From positions 1-29,949 of IMG/VR virus record IMGVR_UViG_3300027861_000143: a stretch of 29,949 bases of DNA, one strand, 5' to 3'. A program made the translations under genes and the position numbers. Positions 22,278-29,949 of this stretch are shown here, piece by piece. Under the pieces are notes generated by a model, which worked only from the letters and a program-made list of their open reading frames with translations, searched no databases and had not been told where the DNA came from. Every line of letters starts with the position of its first letter. Within the stretch, counting starts at the first letter, position 1. The DNA is from a virus.

Positions 22278-25200
22278 ATGACATTACTACAATACATAAC
22301 CTCTTTACAAGACGAAGGATTATCTCAAGAAGAAATCTTTGCTAAATCACAAGAGTGGAAAAAAAATAATCCTCAAGAAAAACCAATTGAAGAAAAAACT
22401 GATGAAGTTGAGGTAAAGACAGACGACTCCCAGACAAAGGATCCAAGCTTGGAGTCGAAAGACAGTACAGGATCCGAGTCGGAAGATGGGAATTCACAGC
22501 CTGCAAACAATAGCAAACTAACGCTAGAGCAACAAGCTAAATACGACAAAATAACCGCCGTTGCGAAACCAAACGAAGTCATAAATGATAAAGGTTATGA
22601 TTTTAAATACGACAATGATGGAGTGTATTACTATAAACCTGAAGGTTCTGAAGATGATAAATGGGAAACGTATGAAGATAAACAAGGTCCTTCTAATTTA
22701 TCTATAGCTTCTAAATTTGGTCACTCTAGTTTTGATACTAGCGATTACTATAAAACAAAAAAATTAATAAAAAAAGGTGAAGAACTTTATGTTGGTGTAG
22801 ATGGTCAACTTGAGGTTTCAGATAATAAACAATACACTTTAACAGCTGATCAATTAAAGTTAGAAAAAGAGTTTATAAAATCAACATCTTTAAATGACGA
22901 AGATGATTCTAAAATTTTAAAACAAACTAATGATTGGTTTGCTAAAACTACTGTTCCAGAATATAAAATAGAGTATGAAAGAAAAGGTTCTGGTAGTGAT
23001 GCCTATCAACAAAAATTAAAAACAAGGATTGGTGATAAACCTAACCCTGAATGGGTGGAGGCTCAAATAAAATCTAAAAAAGCTTGGGATAAATTAAGTA
23101 CAAAACCAAAAAATATTTCTGAGCAAGCTTGGATTGAGCAGAATATGAAAGACACATACTCATCTAACCTAACACAAAAGAAAAAAGAAGATAAAATAGA
23201 GAGCTGGATAGAAAATCAAGAAACTGGTTTTGATTGGAAAAAAGCGGCTATGATGTTTTCACCAGCAGGAGCTTCTATTAAAGTTAAAGATGTCTTTGAT
23301 AGAAGCGACAAGCAAAAAATTATTGAAGGAATACAAAAAGTAAGAAAGCTTAATTTAGATAATAAATCAAAAGACGCCACTAACTTTGCTGATGTTGCAA
23401 AAAATACTATAGATGGTTTAAGTACTCAAATTGAATTGTTATCTAAAGCTAAGTATCAAACGCCGGAAGAAGCAAAAAAAGGAAAAGCTTTAATAACTAA
23501 GTTACATAACAAAAGGAAAGATGTAATAAAGCTTTACGAAAAAAAAGTAGATAATCTTAACGAGATGCTACTTAAACCAGAGTACAAAGACATAAGCACA
23601 AGACTTGATTATTTAGAAAGAAATTTTAATACGGTAGCTATTTACAGTGAAAACGTAAAAGTAGGTATAGCCAGTGCTGGTGTAGCTTTAGCAGATCTTG
23701 CTCACATGGCTGCCAATGTGCCTAATGAAATTGGTATAAATGAGAATCCTTACGCTAGCAGAGCGCTTAGTATAATTTCTCCTATAAGCTCTTTAGCTTC
23801 AAAATTCGTAGCAACTCAACCATATAAAGAAACAAGAGAAAAAATGAAATCTCAAGTTTCTAACTACATAGATCAAACCATGCAGGGTATAGCTCACTCT
23901 CAGTCTTTAAGTGACTTAAAAGACGGTAATGATTGGGGTAGATATTTTAGTACTATGCTTGGTAGTCAAACACTTAATACTGCTATTATGTTTGGAACAG
24001 GTGGTATGGCTTTACCTATATTAACATCTCAAGCTATGGGAACTAAGTATGGTGAAATAGAAGCTGAGAATAAAGAAAGAGAAGAAGCTTACAACAAGTA
24101 TATAGCAGACGGAGGGGATCCAGATTCTGAAGATGCTCCACCTAGATCTTATACGCCTTTTCAAATGTACACAGCGGTAATGGGTAGTGGTCTTTTAGAG
24201 TATGGCTCTGAAAGAATATCTTTAGGTATAATAGGTAGGTCTAGATCTGCTTTTAAAGCTATGGGTCCTAGTGTAAAACAAGGGTTTTCTAGACAAATAT
24301 CTAGCTTAATGACAAGACAAGGTGCTACTAGAGCTGCAAAAACAGCTGGCTATTACACATTAGACGTAGGTAAAGAATCTTTTTCTGAAGGTGGAGTTGA
24401 GTTAGGTAATAATATATTTGATAGACACGTATTAGGTAAGGATGTCAATTATTTTGGTGGAGTTCCAGACTCTATGTTTAGTGGTGCAATCATGTCTGGA
24501 TTAGTATATAAAGCACCTTCTTTAGCCGCTAATATATCTTATATGGTTCAAGGACCAGACACTAACACTAGAATAGCTAACAACAGAGAAAAAATATTAC
24601 AACTACAAAATACTATAGCATCTAATCCTGAAATGTCAGACGCGAATAGAGCTAGACTAAATGATCAAGTAGTAGATTTAATTAAAAAGTCTAGTAATGA
24701 AATAAATAAAACATTAAATAGATTTAGCGTTATGGACAGGTCTGAAATAGATACTTTGTCCGACCTTGAGTTGCAGGTTAATAAAAAAAGAATAGCTATT
24801 GACGAAGTAAAAGCTGACGCTAATTTTAATGACAAAGATGCTGAAATATCTAGAATAAAAAACGAAATAATAGAACTTGAAATAGAAAAAAACAATGTTC
24901 TAGAACCTTACATACAAGCTGACACTAAGGAAAGTAAAAAAGGATTATCTTCAACTGAAACTGTTGAATTAACATCTAGGATGCAGGAAGGTGCTGACGT
25001 TGTTGCTGATCAATTAGGTAATGTAGGTATTGATAGATTTGATACAACAGAAGATATTATAGGTGCATTTGAAACTTTAAAAGCTGAGGGAATAAATCTA
25101 GAAATAGAAACAAACGAAGACGGTTCTATTAAAGATGCCAAAGATCAAGGTTATGGTATAATAGCAACCTTACCTGATGGCACTCAGCAAATAATTATAA

Positions 25201-28200
25201 ATAACGCTTCTAGTCAAGCTGATGGTACTATACCTGCTGACAACCACGAATTAGTGCATGCTTTTTCTAGTAAAATGGATCCTGCTAAGCTTGCTAAAAT
25301 GGGTATGGATTTAAAAAACAAATTAGATAACGATCCTTACGTAGAATTAGACGCTAATACTAAATCTTTATTACAAGAATATGAAGCTGATTTAAATAAT
25401 GGTAAGATAAGTGAGGCTACGTTTTACGAAGAAGTAATGGCTGTTACTAGTGATGCTTTAAATACAGGAAGTATTAAGATAAGCGATCCAGGTAAATTTG
25501 CTCAAACATGGAATTTCTTAGAAACTATAGGTTGGAAACAAAGCTTTAAAGACGGTGATCAAGTTATAGACTTTTTAAAAGACTTTAACAAAGACGTTTT
25601 AAGTGGCAAAGGTTTGTCACAGCAAACTTTAGATAAAGCTGAGGTTGACATGGGATTAGAAACTGAAGTAGACCTTGGAACTGTTAAGTCGTCTAAAGCT
25701 TCTCAAGCTAAAAACCAAAAGCTAGTAAGAGAAGCTAAACGTGGAGATCTTAAAGCTGTAGATGCTTTAATAAAAGATAACTCAGGTATTATATTACAAA
25801 AGCTAGGATTTAATAAAGACATTGGAGATGTAACCTCACAAGATATTTTAAATGTAGTTAAAGATCAAGCTATAGGTAAAGGTTTATTTAAAGGTAGACA
25901 AAAACCTTTGTTTGATAACTATAACCCTACTAAAGGAGAAGTTAGTACTTACCTAGGTGATATAGTTGGGAAACGTAAAGCTGAGATATTTAAAGCTGCT
26001 GGATTAGATGCTACTAAATTTGATACTGTAAGCACAGACGCTCCGCAAGCACAGCAAGTAGCTGATACTACCGAGCAAACTGAGTTTGATGAAGTGACTA
26101 ATGAAGAAAAAGGTAGAAAGAAAGTGTATCCTTCTAACATGCCTTCTATTTCTAAAAACATAAAACCAGAGTCAATAGCTTCTATAAACGAAGGTGCTAA
26201 AAGAGATATACTACTAAACGCTAGTAAAGGTATAGATGCTATAGTTTCTGGTATAAAATCAGAAGGAAAAATCACAGCAAAAATTTTAGGTAAAGATGTT
26301 GGTACTTTTTCTAAAGGTTGGCCAAAGTTTGTTAATGAGTTAGTCAATGATGGTTTAACTAAAGTTATTCCAGCTGCAGCTTTAAAAAGAAGGTTTGGCA
26401 ATGTTCTTGATATAAAGAAAACAGGTACTACTCCTACTAAAAGAGTAAACCCAGTAACAGGTAAAGTAACTACTTTTAACAAACCAGTATATGAAATACC
26501 TAAAGCAAATAATCAAAATTTAATAGATTATTTTACAGGTCAAGAAAAAAGAAGAACGTCGTTACTAGAAGTTCTAGGACAAGATTTAGTTGTTGAACAA
26601 CTTCAAGAGTTAAAAAACGACTCTGACTTTATGACAAAGCTAGATTCATTAACAGATGGTAAAGCATCTGAAATAATGGATAGTATTGATAGCAAGTTAG
26701 ATGCTAGAAACTTAGAAGATACTTCGCTTGATACTGTTAAGGCTAGCAAGAAAAAAATAAAAAATGCAGCTGACAATATAGATATTGACTCTAAAATAAA
26801 AGATCAATTTGTAGATAAAGTTGAAGCTATTTTAGAAAAAAACCCTGAAGTAACTCTTGAAGAGGCTATAGAGTTTGAAGCGGCTAGAATAGGTAAGAGT
26901 AGAGGTTTTGCTTACGAGAATGTTATAATAGATAAGCTTAAAAAATTAAAAATACCTGGCTTTAAAGTTTCTGGTTTAGCTGGAGGTAATGCGGTTGGAA
27001 TACCAGATTTTGCTTCTACAATATTTGATTCAAATTTTGACGTAGAAGTTAAATTAGAAAAAGCTCAATATAGTAGTGTTACTTTAAAGCATAGAAATGA
27101 ATTAACTACTTTTAGTAAAGACAAAGAATATAGTTTTGTTGATAGATTAACTAAAGATCTTATCAGTAAAGCAAAAAAACCTTTAGCAGAATACAGAAAA
27201 AAAGCTGGAGAATTAGGTGCTGACTTAGATCTTTATGACAAAACTGGTAAATTACCTTTAGATATATATACGCAGCTTCAGAAAGAAGGTTTCCAAAAAG
27301 CTATAACTCAAACTGCAAAATTTAATCAAGATATAATAAGTGAGCTTTATCAGAAAAAAATACCTCCTACTAATTATATTCAAATAAAAAACAAAGGTTT
27401 ATTTTCAATGGGTTCTAATCCTTTAAACCTACCTATACCGCAATTTAAAGCTGATGTAAATGTTACTTTAAGAGTTTCTAGAGGATCAAGAACAGATCTT
27501 AACGGAGTTGAAATGACGACAATGAACCTAAGAATATTACCTGACAACTTAACAAACTTAGGTGTTAGTGATTTTAGCTTAGACAATGTAAGTCAAATGG
27601 AGTCAATGATGAATACTCCTCAAGTTAAAATGTTAGAACTAAACGAACAAGCTAATGAAAATATAAACAACCCTATATTACCAGATGCAATAAAGTTTTC
27701 TAAGAAAAAAGGAAGTAATACAATTATTGAAGCTATGACTAATGCTGATAAAGCTTTAGAGCTAGCTAGAAAATTAAATCAACCGGTTAAAAAAATAAGA
27801 GTATTTGATTTTGACGACACTTTAGCTAAAACTAATAGTCAAGTATTAGTAACAACTATAGATGGTAAGACTAGAAAAATAAATGCTACTCAGTTTGCTT
27901 TAGAGTCTCAGCAATTAGAAGCTGAAGGAGCTGAGTTTGATTTTAGTGAATTTAGTCAAGTTATAGATGGTAAAAAAGGACCATTATTTGATTTAGCTAA
28001 AAAAATAGCAGATTCTCCTGGAAAAAGAGATATGTTTATATTAACAGCTAGACCTCAAAACGCTGCAAACGGCATTAAAACTTTTTTAGATGGTATTGGA
28101 TTAAACATACCTATAGAAAATATAACAGGATTACAAGATGGAGCTCCAGAAGCTAAAGCTAGATGGATGGTAGAAAAAGCTGCTGAAGGTTACAATGATT

Positions 28201-29949
28201 TTTACTTTGCAGATGATGCTTTAAAAAATGTAAGAGCAGTTAAAGATGTTTTAAGTACTGTTGATGTTAAATCTAAAGTTCAATTAGCTAAAGCTAGTAA
28301 GAAAAAAGTGTTTAATAAAGTCTTTAATGATATAATAGAGAATAGCACAGGTATAAAATCATACAAAGTATATTCACCTGCAAAAGCGCAAACAATCGGC
28401 GCTAGCAAAGGTAAATTTGATTTTCTTATACCAGCTTCAGCAGAAGATTTTACAGGGTTATTATATAAAACCTTAGGTAAAGGTAAGGTTGGTGATGCTC
28501 AAATGGCTTTTTACAAAACTAATTTACTTGATCCTTACAATAGAGCTGAAATAGCTGTGGTAAACGCTAAGATAGCAGCTGCAAATGACTTTAAGGCATT
28601 AAAGAATAATTTAAAAACTTTACCTAAAAGTTTATCTAAGTTAACTGGAGTAGGTAAATTTACTTTTTCACAAGCTTCTCGTGTAGCTGTATGGACAAGA
28701 CAAGGTATGACTGTACCAGGTTTATCTAAAACAGATCTTAAACAATTAAATGACTTTGTTGATAACAATGCTGAGTTAAATACTTTTGCAGATGAGCTTA
28801 TAAAAATACAAAAAGGAAAACCATATCCTGCACCTACAAAGACATGGGTTAGTGGAACTATAACAAGTGATATAACTACAGAAATAAACAAAGTCAATAG
28901 AAAAGAGTACATGCAGGAGTTTCAAGAAAATGCTGACATAATTTTTAGCGATGAAAACATGTCAAAACTTGAAGCTGCTTACGGACCTAAGTATGTTGAA
29001 GCTTTAAAAGATAATCTACGTAGAATGAAGTCAGGCTCTAATAGACCGATAGGAGGTTCTAGAGTTGTTAACGAAGTATTAGATTGGCTAAACAATTCAG
29101 TTGGTGCTGTCATGTTCTTAAACACTAGATCTGCAATACTACAAACTATATCTGCGGTTAACTTTGTTCAAGTCAGTGGACCTAATAATTTACTAGCAGC
29201 AGGTAAAGCTTTTGCTAATCAAAAACAATACTGGAAAGATTTCATGACATTAATGAATTCACCTTATTTAGTTGAAAGACGTAATGGTTTAAAAATAAAT
29301 GTTAGTGAATCTGAAATAGCAGATGCTGTGGCTGAATCTAAAAACAAACCAAAAGCTGCTTTAGCTTATTTATTAAGCAAAGGTTTTGTAATGACTAGGT
29401 TTGCAGATAGTTTTGCTATTGCTTCTGGAGGTTCTACTTTTTATAGAAACACTGTTGATGCTTTAGTTAAAAGCGGTATGGACCAAAAGTCGGCTGAGAA
29501 AAAAGCTTTTGATGATTTTAGAGCTTTAGCGGAAGAAAGTCAACAATCAAGTAATCCTAGTAGAATAAGCCAACAACAAGCTTCAGCAGCTGGTCGTGTT
29601 ATATTAGCGTTTGCTAATACACCGATGCAGTATGCTCGTATAATAAAAAAATCTAGTCAAGATCTTATAAACGGTAGAGGTGACTGGAAATCTAATGTAT
29701 CTAAAATAGCTTATTACGGCGCTATGCAAAACGTAGTGTTTAACGCTTTACAACAAGCTTTATTTGCTTTAGCTTTTAGTGACGATGAAGAAGAAAAAGA
29801 AAAACAAAAGAAAGATAAGACCGGTAGAATAGTAAACGGTATGGTTGATTCTTTAATAAAAGGAGCAGGTATACAAGGTCAAGCTGTTATTGCAATTAAA
29901 AACGCTATAATTAAAATAGCTGAAGAGGCTGATAAAAAATCACCAGAGT
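22278..29949 (+). CDS. Giant multi-enzyme polyvalent virion protein, 3' end outside the window
   Basis: The frame opens with ATG directly after the previous stop and stays open to the last base (at least 2557 codons), so the gene is partial. The N-terminus (MTLLQYITSLQDEGLSQEEI) leads into an acidic disordered linker, then helical and Gly-rich hydrophobic parts near residues 460-480 and 555-590. Domains in order: gluzincin-like peptidase (HELVH at 990-994, EEVMA at 1051-1055), an unassigned domain (about 1142-1486), a PD-(D/E)XK-like core (E1547, D1577, E1590, K1592), a HAD phosphatase (D1844, D1846, T1923, K1960, D1979) and a long C-terminal region (FANTPMQYARIIKK) with hydrophobic helices. 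It is probably packaged and ejected with DNA. No RNA polymerase signature was seen. Confidence 0.85.
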   Translation, partial: MTLLQYITSLQDEGLSQEEIFAKSQEWKKNNPQEKPIEEKTDEVEVKTDDSQTKDPSLESKDSTGSESEDGNSQPANNSKLTLEQQAKYDKITAVAKPNEVINDKGYDFKYDNDGVYYYKPEGSEDDKWETYEDKQGPSNLSIASKFGHSSFDTSDYYKTKKLIKKGEELYVGVDGQLEVSDNKQYTLTADQLKLEKEFIKSTSLNDEDDSKILKQTNDWFAKTTVPEYKIEYERKGSGSDAYQQKLKTRIGDKPNPEWVEAQIKSKKAWDKLSTKPKNISEQAWIEQNMKDTYSSNLTQKKKEDKIESWIENQETGFDWKKAAMMFSPAGASIKVKDVFDRSDKQKIIEGIQKVRKLNLDNKSKDATNFADVAKNTIDGLSTQIELLSKAKYQTPEEAKKGKALITKLHNKRKDVIKLYEKKVDNLNEMLLKPEYKDISTRLDYLERNFNTVAIYSENVKVGIASAGVALADLAHMAANVPNEIGINENPYASRALSIISPISSLASKFVATQPYKETREKMKSQVSNYIDQTMQGIAHSQSLSDLKDGNDWGRYFSTMLGSQTLNTAIMFGTGGMALPILTSQAMGTKYGEIEAENKEREEAYNKYIADGGDPDSEDAPPRSYTPFQMYTAVMGSGLLEYGSERISLGIIGRSRSAFKAMGPSVKQGFSRQISSLMTRQGATRAAKTAGYYTLDVGKESFSEGGVELGNNIFDRHVLGKDVNYFGGVPDSMFSGAIMSGLVYKAPSLAANISYMVQGPDTNTRIANNREKILQLQNTIASNPEMSDANRARLNDQVVDLIKKSSNEINKTLNRFSVMDRSEIDTLSDLELQVNKKRIAIDEVKADANFNDKDAEISRIKNEIIELEIEKNNVLEPYIQADTKESKKGLSSTETVELTSRMQEGADVVADQLGNVGIDRFDTTEDIIGAFETLKAEGINLEIETNEDGSIKDAKDQGYGIIATLPDGTQQIIINNASSQADGTIPADNHELVHAFSSKMDPAKLAKMGMDLKNKLDNDPYVELDANTKSLLQEYEADLNNGKISEATFYEEVMAVTSDALNTGSIKISDPGKFAQTWNFLETIGWKQSFKDGDQVIDFLKDFNKDVLSGKGLSQQTLDKAEVDMGLETEVDLGTVKSSKASQAKNQKLVREAKRGDLKAVDALIKDNSGIILQKLGFNKDIGDVTSQDILNVVKDQAIGKGLFKGRQKPLFDNYNPTKGEVSTYLGDIVGKRKAEIFKAAGLDATKFDTVSTDAPQAQQVADTTEQTEFDEVTNEEKGRKKVYPSNMPSISKNIKPESIASINEGAKRDILLNASKGIDAIVSGIKSEGKITAKILGKDVGTFSKGWPKFVNELVNDGLTKVIPAAALKRRFGNVLDIKKTGTTPTKRVNPVTGKVTTFNKPVYEIPKANNQNLIDYFTGQEKRRTSLLEVLGQDLVVEQLQELKNDSDFMTKLDSLTDGKASEIMDSIDSKLDARNLEDTSLDTVKASKKKIKNAADNIDIDSKIKDQFVDKVEAILEKNPEVTLEEAIEFEAARIGKSRGFAYENVIIDKLKKLKIPGFKVSGLAGGNAVGIPDFASTIFDSNFDVEVKLEKAQYSSVTLKHRNELTTFSKDKEYSFVDRLTKDLISKAKKPLAEYRKKAGELGADLDLYDKTGKLPLDIYTQLQKEGFQKAITQTAKFNQDIISELYQKKIPPTNYIQIKNKGLFSMGSNPLNLPIPQFKADVNVTLRVSRGSRTDLNGVEMTTMNLRILPDNLTNLGVSDFSLDNVSQMESMMNTPQVKMLELNEQANENINNPILPDAIKFSKKKGSNTIIEAMTNADKALELARKLNQPVKKIRVFDFDDTLAKTNSQVLVTTIDGKTRKINATQFALESQQLEAEGAEFDFSEFSQVIDGKKGPLFDLAKKIADSPGKRDMFILTARPQNAANGIKTFLDGIGLNIPIENITGLQDGAPEAKARWMVEKAAEGYNDFYFADDALKNVRAVKDVLSTVDVKSKVQLAKASKKKVFNKVFNDIIENSTGIKSYKVYSPAKAQTIGASKGKFDFLIPASAEDFTGLLYKTLGKGKVGDAQMAFYKTNLLDPYNRAEIAVVNAKIAAANDFKALKNNLKTLPKSLSKLTGVGKFTFSQASRVAVWTRQGMTVPGLSKTDLKQLNDFVDNNAELNTFADELIKIQKGKPYPAPTKTWVSGTITSDITTEINKVNRKEYMQEFQENADIIFSDENMSKLEAAYGPKYVEALKDNLRRMKSGSNRPIGGSRVVNEVLDWLNNSVGAVMFLNTRSAILQTISAVNFVQVSGPNNLLAAGKAFANQKQYWKDFMTLMNSPYLVERRNGLKINVSESEIADAVAESKNKPKAALAYLLSKGFVMTRFADSFAIASGGSTFYRNTVDALVKSGMDQKSAEKKAFDDFRALAEESQQSSNPSRISQQQASAAGRVILAFANTPMQYARIIKKSSQDLINGRGDWKSNVSKIAYYGAMQNVVFNALQQALFALAFSDDEEEKEKQKKDKTGRIVNGMVDSLIKGAGIQGQAVIAIKNAIIKIAEEADKKSPE
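24987..25500 (+). other. Gluzincin-like metallopeptidase domain in the giant protein
   Basis: At 25245-25259 the codons give HELVH (residues 990-994), preceded by the strand-like TQQIIINNASSQADG as in zincins, where an edge strand precedes the active helix. About 60 residues later, ATFYEEVMAVTSDAL (E1051-E1052) supplies the glutamate third ligand in the EExxAxxSD form typical of gluzincins in phage polyvalent proteins. Boundaries are approximate. Confidence 0.7.
25683..25700 (+). repeat. K-x-S-K boundary motif 1 (VKSSKA)
   Basis: Residues 1136-1141 read VKSSKA, immediately after the peptidase domain and before a charged linker (SQAKNQKLVREAKRGDLKAV). It is the first and most divergent of four related motifs. 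Confidence 0.45.
26736..26756 (+). repeat. K-x-S-K boundary motif 2 (VKASKKK)
   Basis: Residues 1487-1493 read VKASKKK, between the unassigned domain and the nuclease-like domain. They are flanked by an acidic low-complexity stretch (DARNLEDTSLD) and a Lys/Asn-rich start. Confidence 0.55.
26901..27090 (+). other. PD-(D/E)XK-like nuclease core in the giant protein
   Basis: The segment contains GFAYENVIIDKLKKL (helix with E1547), then AGGNAVGIPDFAST with D1577. Thirteen residues on comes FDVEVKLEKAQYSS, with E1590 and K1592. This is the order E...PD...ExK of the PD-(D/E)XK nuclease superfamily, and the spacing is normal. Restriction-type or Holliday-junction-type specificity cannot be inferred. 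Confidence 0.65.
27690..27710 (+). repeat. K-x-S-K boundary motif 3 (IKFSKKK)
   Basis: Residues 1805-1811 read IKFSKKK, between the nuclease part and the HAD domain. They follow NPILPDA and are followed by GSNTIIEAM. Confidence 0.55.
27795..28245 (+). other. HAD phosphatase domain in the giant protein
   Basis: All four HAD motifs are visible: VFDFDDTLAKT (motif I, D1844 nucleophile and D1846), MFILTARPQ (motif II, T1923), APEAKARWM (motif III, K1960) and YFADDALKN (motif IV, D1979-D1980). The cap between motifs I and II is about 75 residues. The motif set is complete, so an active phosphatase is likely; the substrate is unknown. Confidence 0.8.
28287..28307 (+). repeat. K-x-S-K boundary motif 4 (AKASKKK)
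   Basis: Residues 2004-2010 read AKASKKK, just after the HAD domain and before a new globular segment (FNKVFNDIIENSTGIKSY). It is identical to motif 2 except for its first residue. Confidence 0.55.

Noticed and set aside
25949-26482. Long reverse-strand frame (177 codons)
   Set aside because: It is antisense to the giant gene, whose motifs upstream and downstream are in one uninterrupted frame. The reverse product is a Ser/Leu/Phe-rich shadow.
27807-27824. DFDD string as a possible RNA polymerase metal-binding motif (DxDxD-like) in a virion RNAP
   Set aside because: It is followed by the LTAR, K and FADD motifs in the right order for a HAD phosphatase, and no other polymerase motif is present.
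28535-28912. Reverse-strand frame of 125 codons
   Set aside because: Same reason: antisense to the giant gene, with no leader, no partner gene and shadow-like composition.
1-29949. tRNA genes, CRISPR arrays, integrase, insertion sequences, diversity-generating retroelement
   Set aside because: No cloverleaf, spaced direct-repeat array, recombinase, transposase or reverse-transcriptase motif was seen. The coding density leaves no gap above 160 bases.

Overview
The window is a compact, single-strand segment of a tailed dsDNA phage genome (Caudoviricetes). It carries a lysis and small-protein block, the packaging and capsid genes, a short-tail (podovirus-like) connector module, and a virion-internal or ejection module. 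Composition is AT-rich with AGA/TTA-dominated codons. Almost every start is preceded by an A/T-rich leader with no Shine-Dalgarno sequence. Together with family resemblances to marine flavophage-type proteins, this suggests an uncultivated marine phage of a Bacteroidota (flavobacterial) host. The host call is inference. All genes lie on the + strand, and no tRNA, CRISPR, integrase or IS element is seen.

Layout. 1-3800: small genes. These are two K/H-rich microproteins, a virion-type 145-aa protein, a 51-aa CGC microprotein, a 104-aa HExxH mini-metallopeptidase, a 3TM-type holin, a head-fibre or decoration-like protein, a coiled-coil protein, a conserved 75-aa protein, a tandem GroES-like co-chaperonin and a probable small-terminase-position protein. 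3798-11078: TerL, portal, scaffold-like protein and major capsid protein, followed by a hairpin at 11099-11125. 11161-12020: a 272-aa protein closed by a strong intrinsic terminator. 12042-18275: connector or tail genes, ending in a 1413-aa protein that resembles P22 gp10-type DNA-stabilisation proteins. 18275-18694: a nucleotidyltransferase-fold protein embedded in the tail operon. 18736-20487: a second large virion protein. 20506-29949: an internal-virion cassette (221 aa, 366 aa, then a giant protein) in an order reminiscent of T7 gp14-gp15-gp16. The giant gene starts at 22278 and is still open at the window end (at least 2557 aa).

The most notable object is the giant protein. It combines a gluzincin-type metallopeptidase (HELVH plus a downstream EEVMA glutamate helix), a PD-(D/E)XK-like nuclease core, a complete HAD phosphatase motif set and a hydrophobic C-terminal region. 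A K-[S/A/F]-S-K basic motif recurs four times at apparent domain boundaries. This looks like a multi-enzyme polyvalent protein delivered with the DNA, possibly processed like a polyprotein. Other points of interest are the tandem GroES protein, the nucleotidyltransferase, a roughly 500-bp GC-rich mosaic patch over the TerL ATPase core, and a beta-rich module inserted repeatedly into virion proteins.
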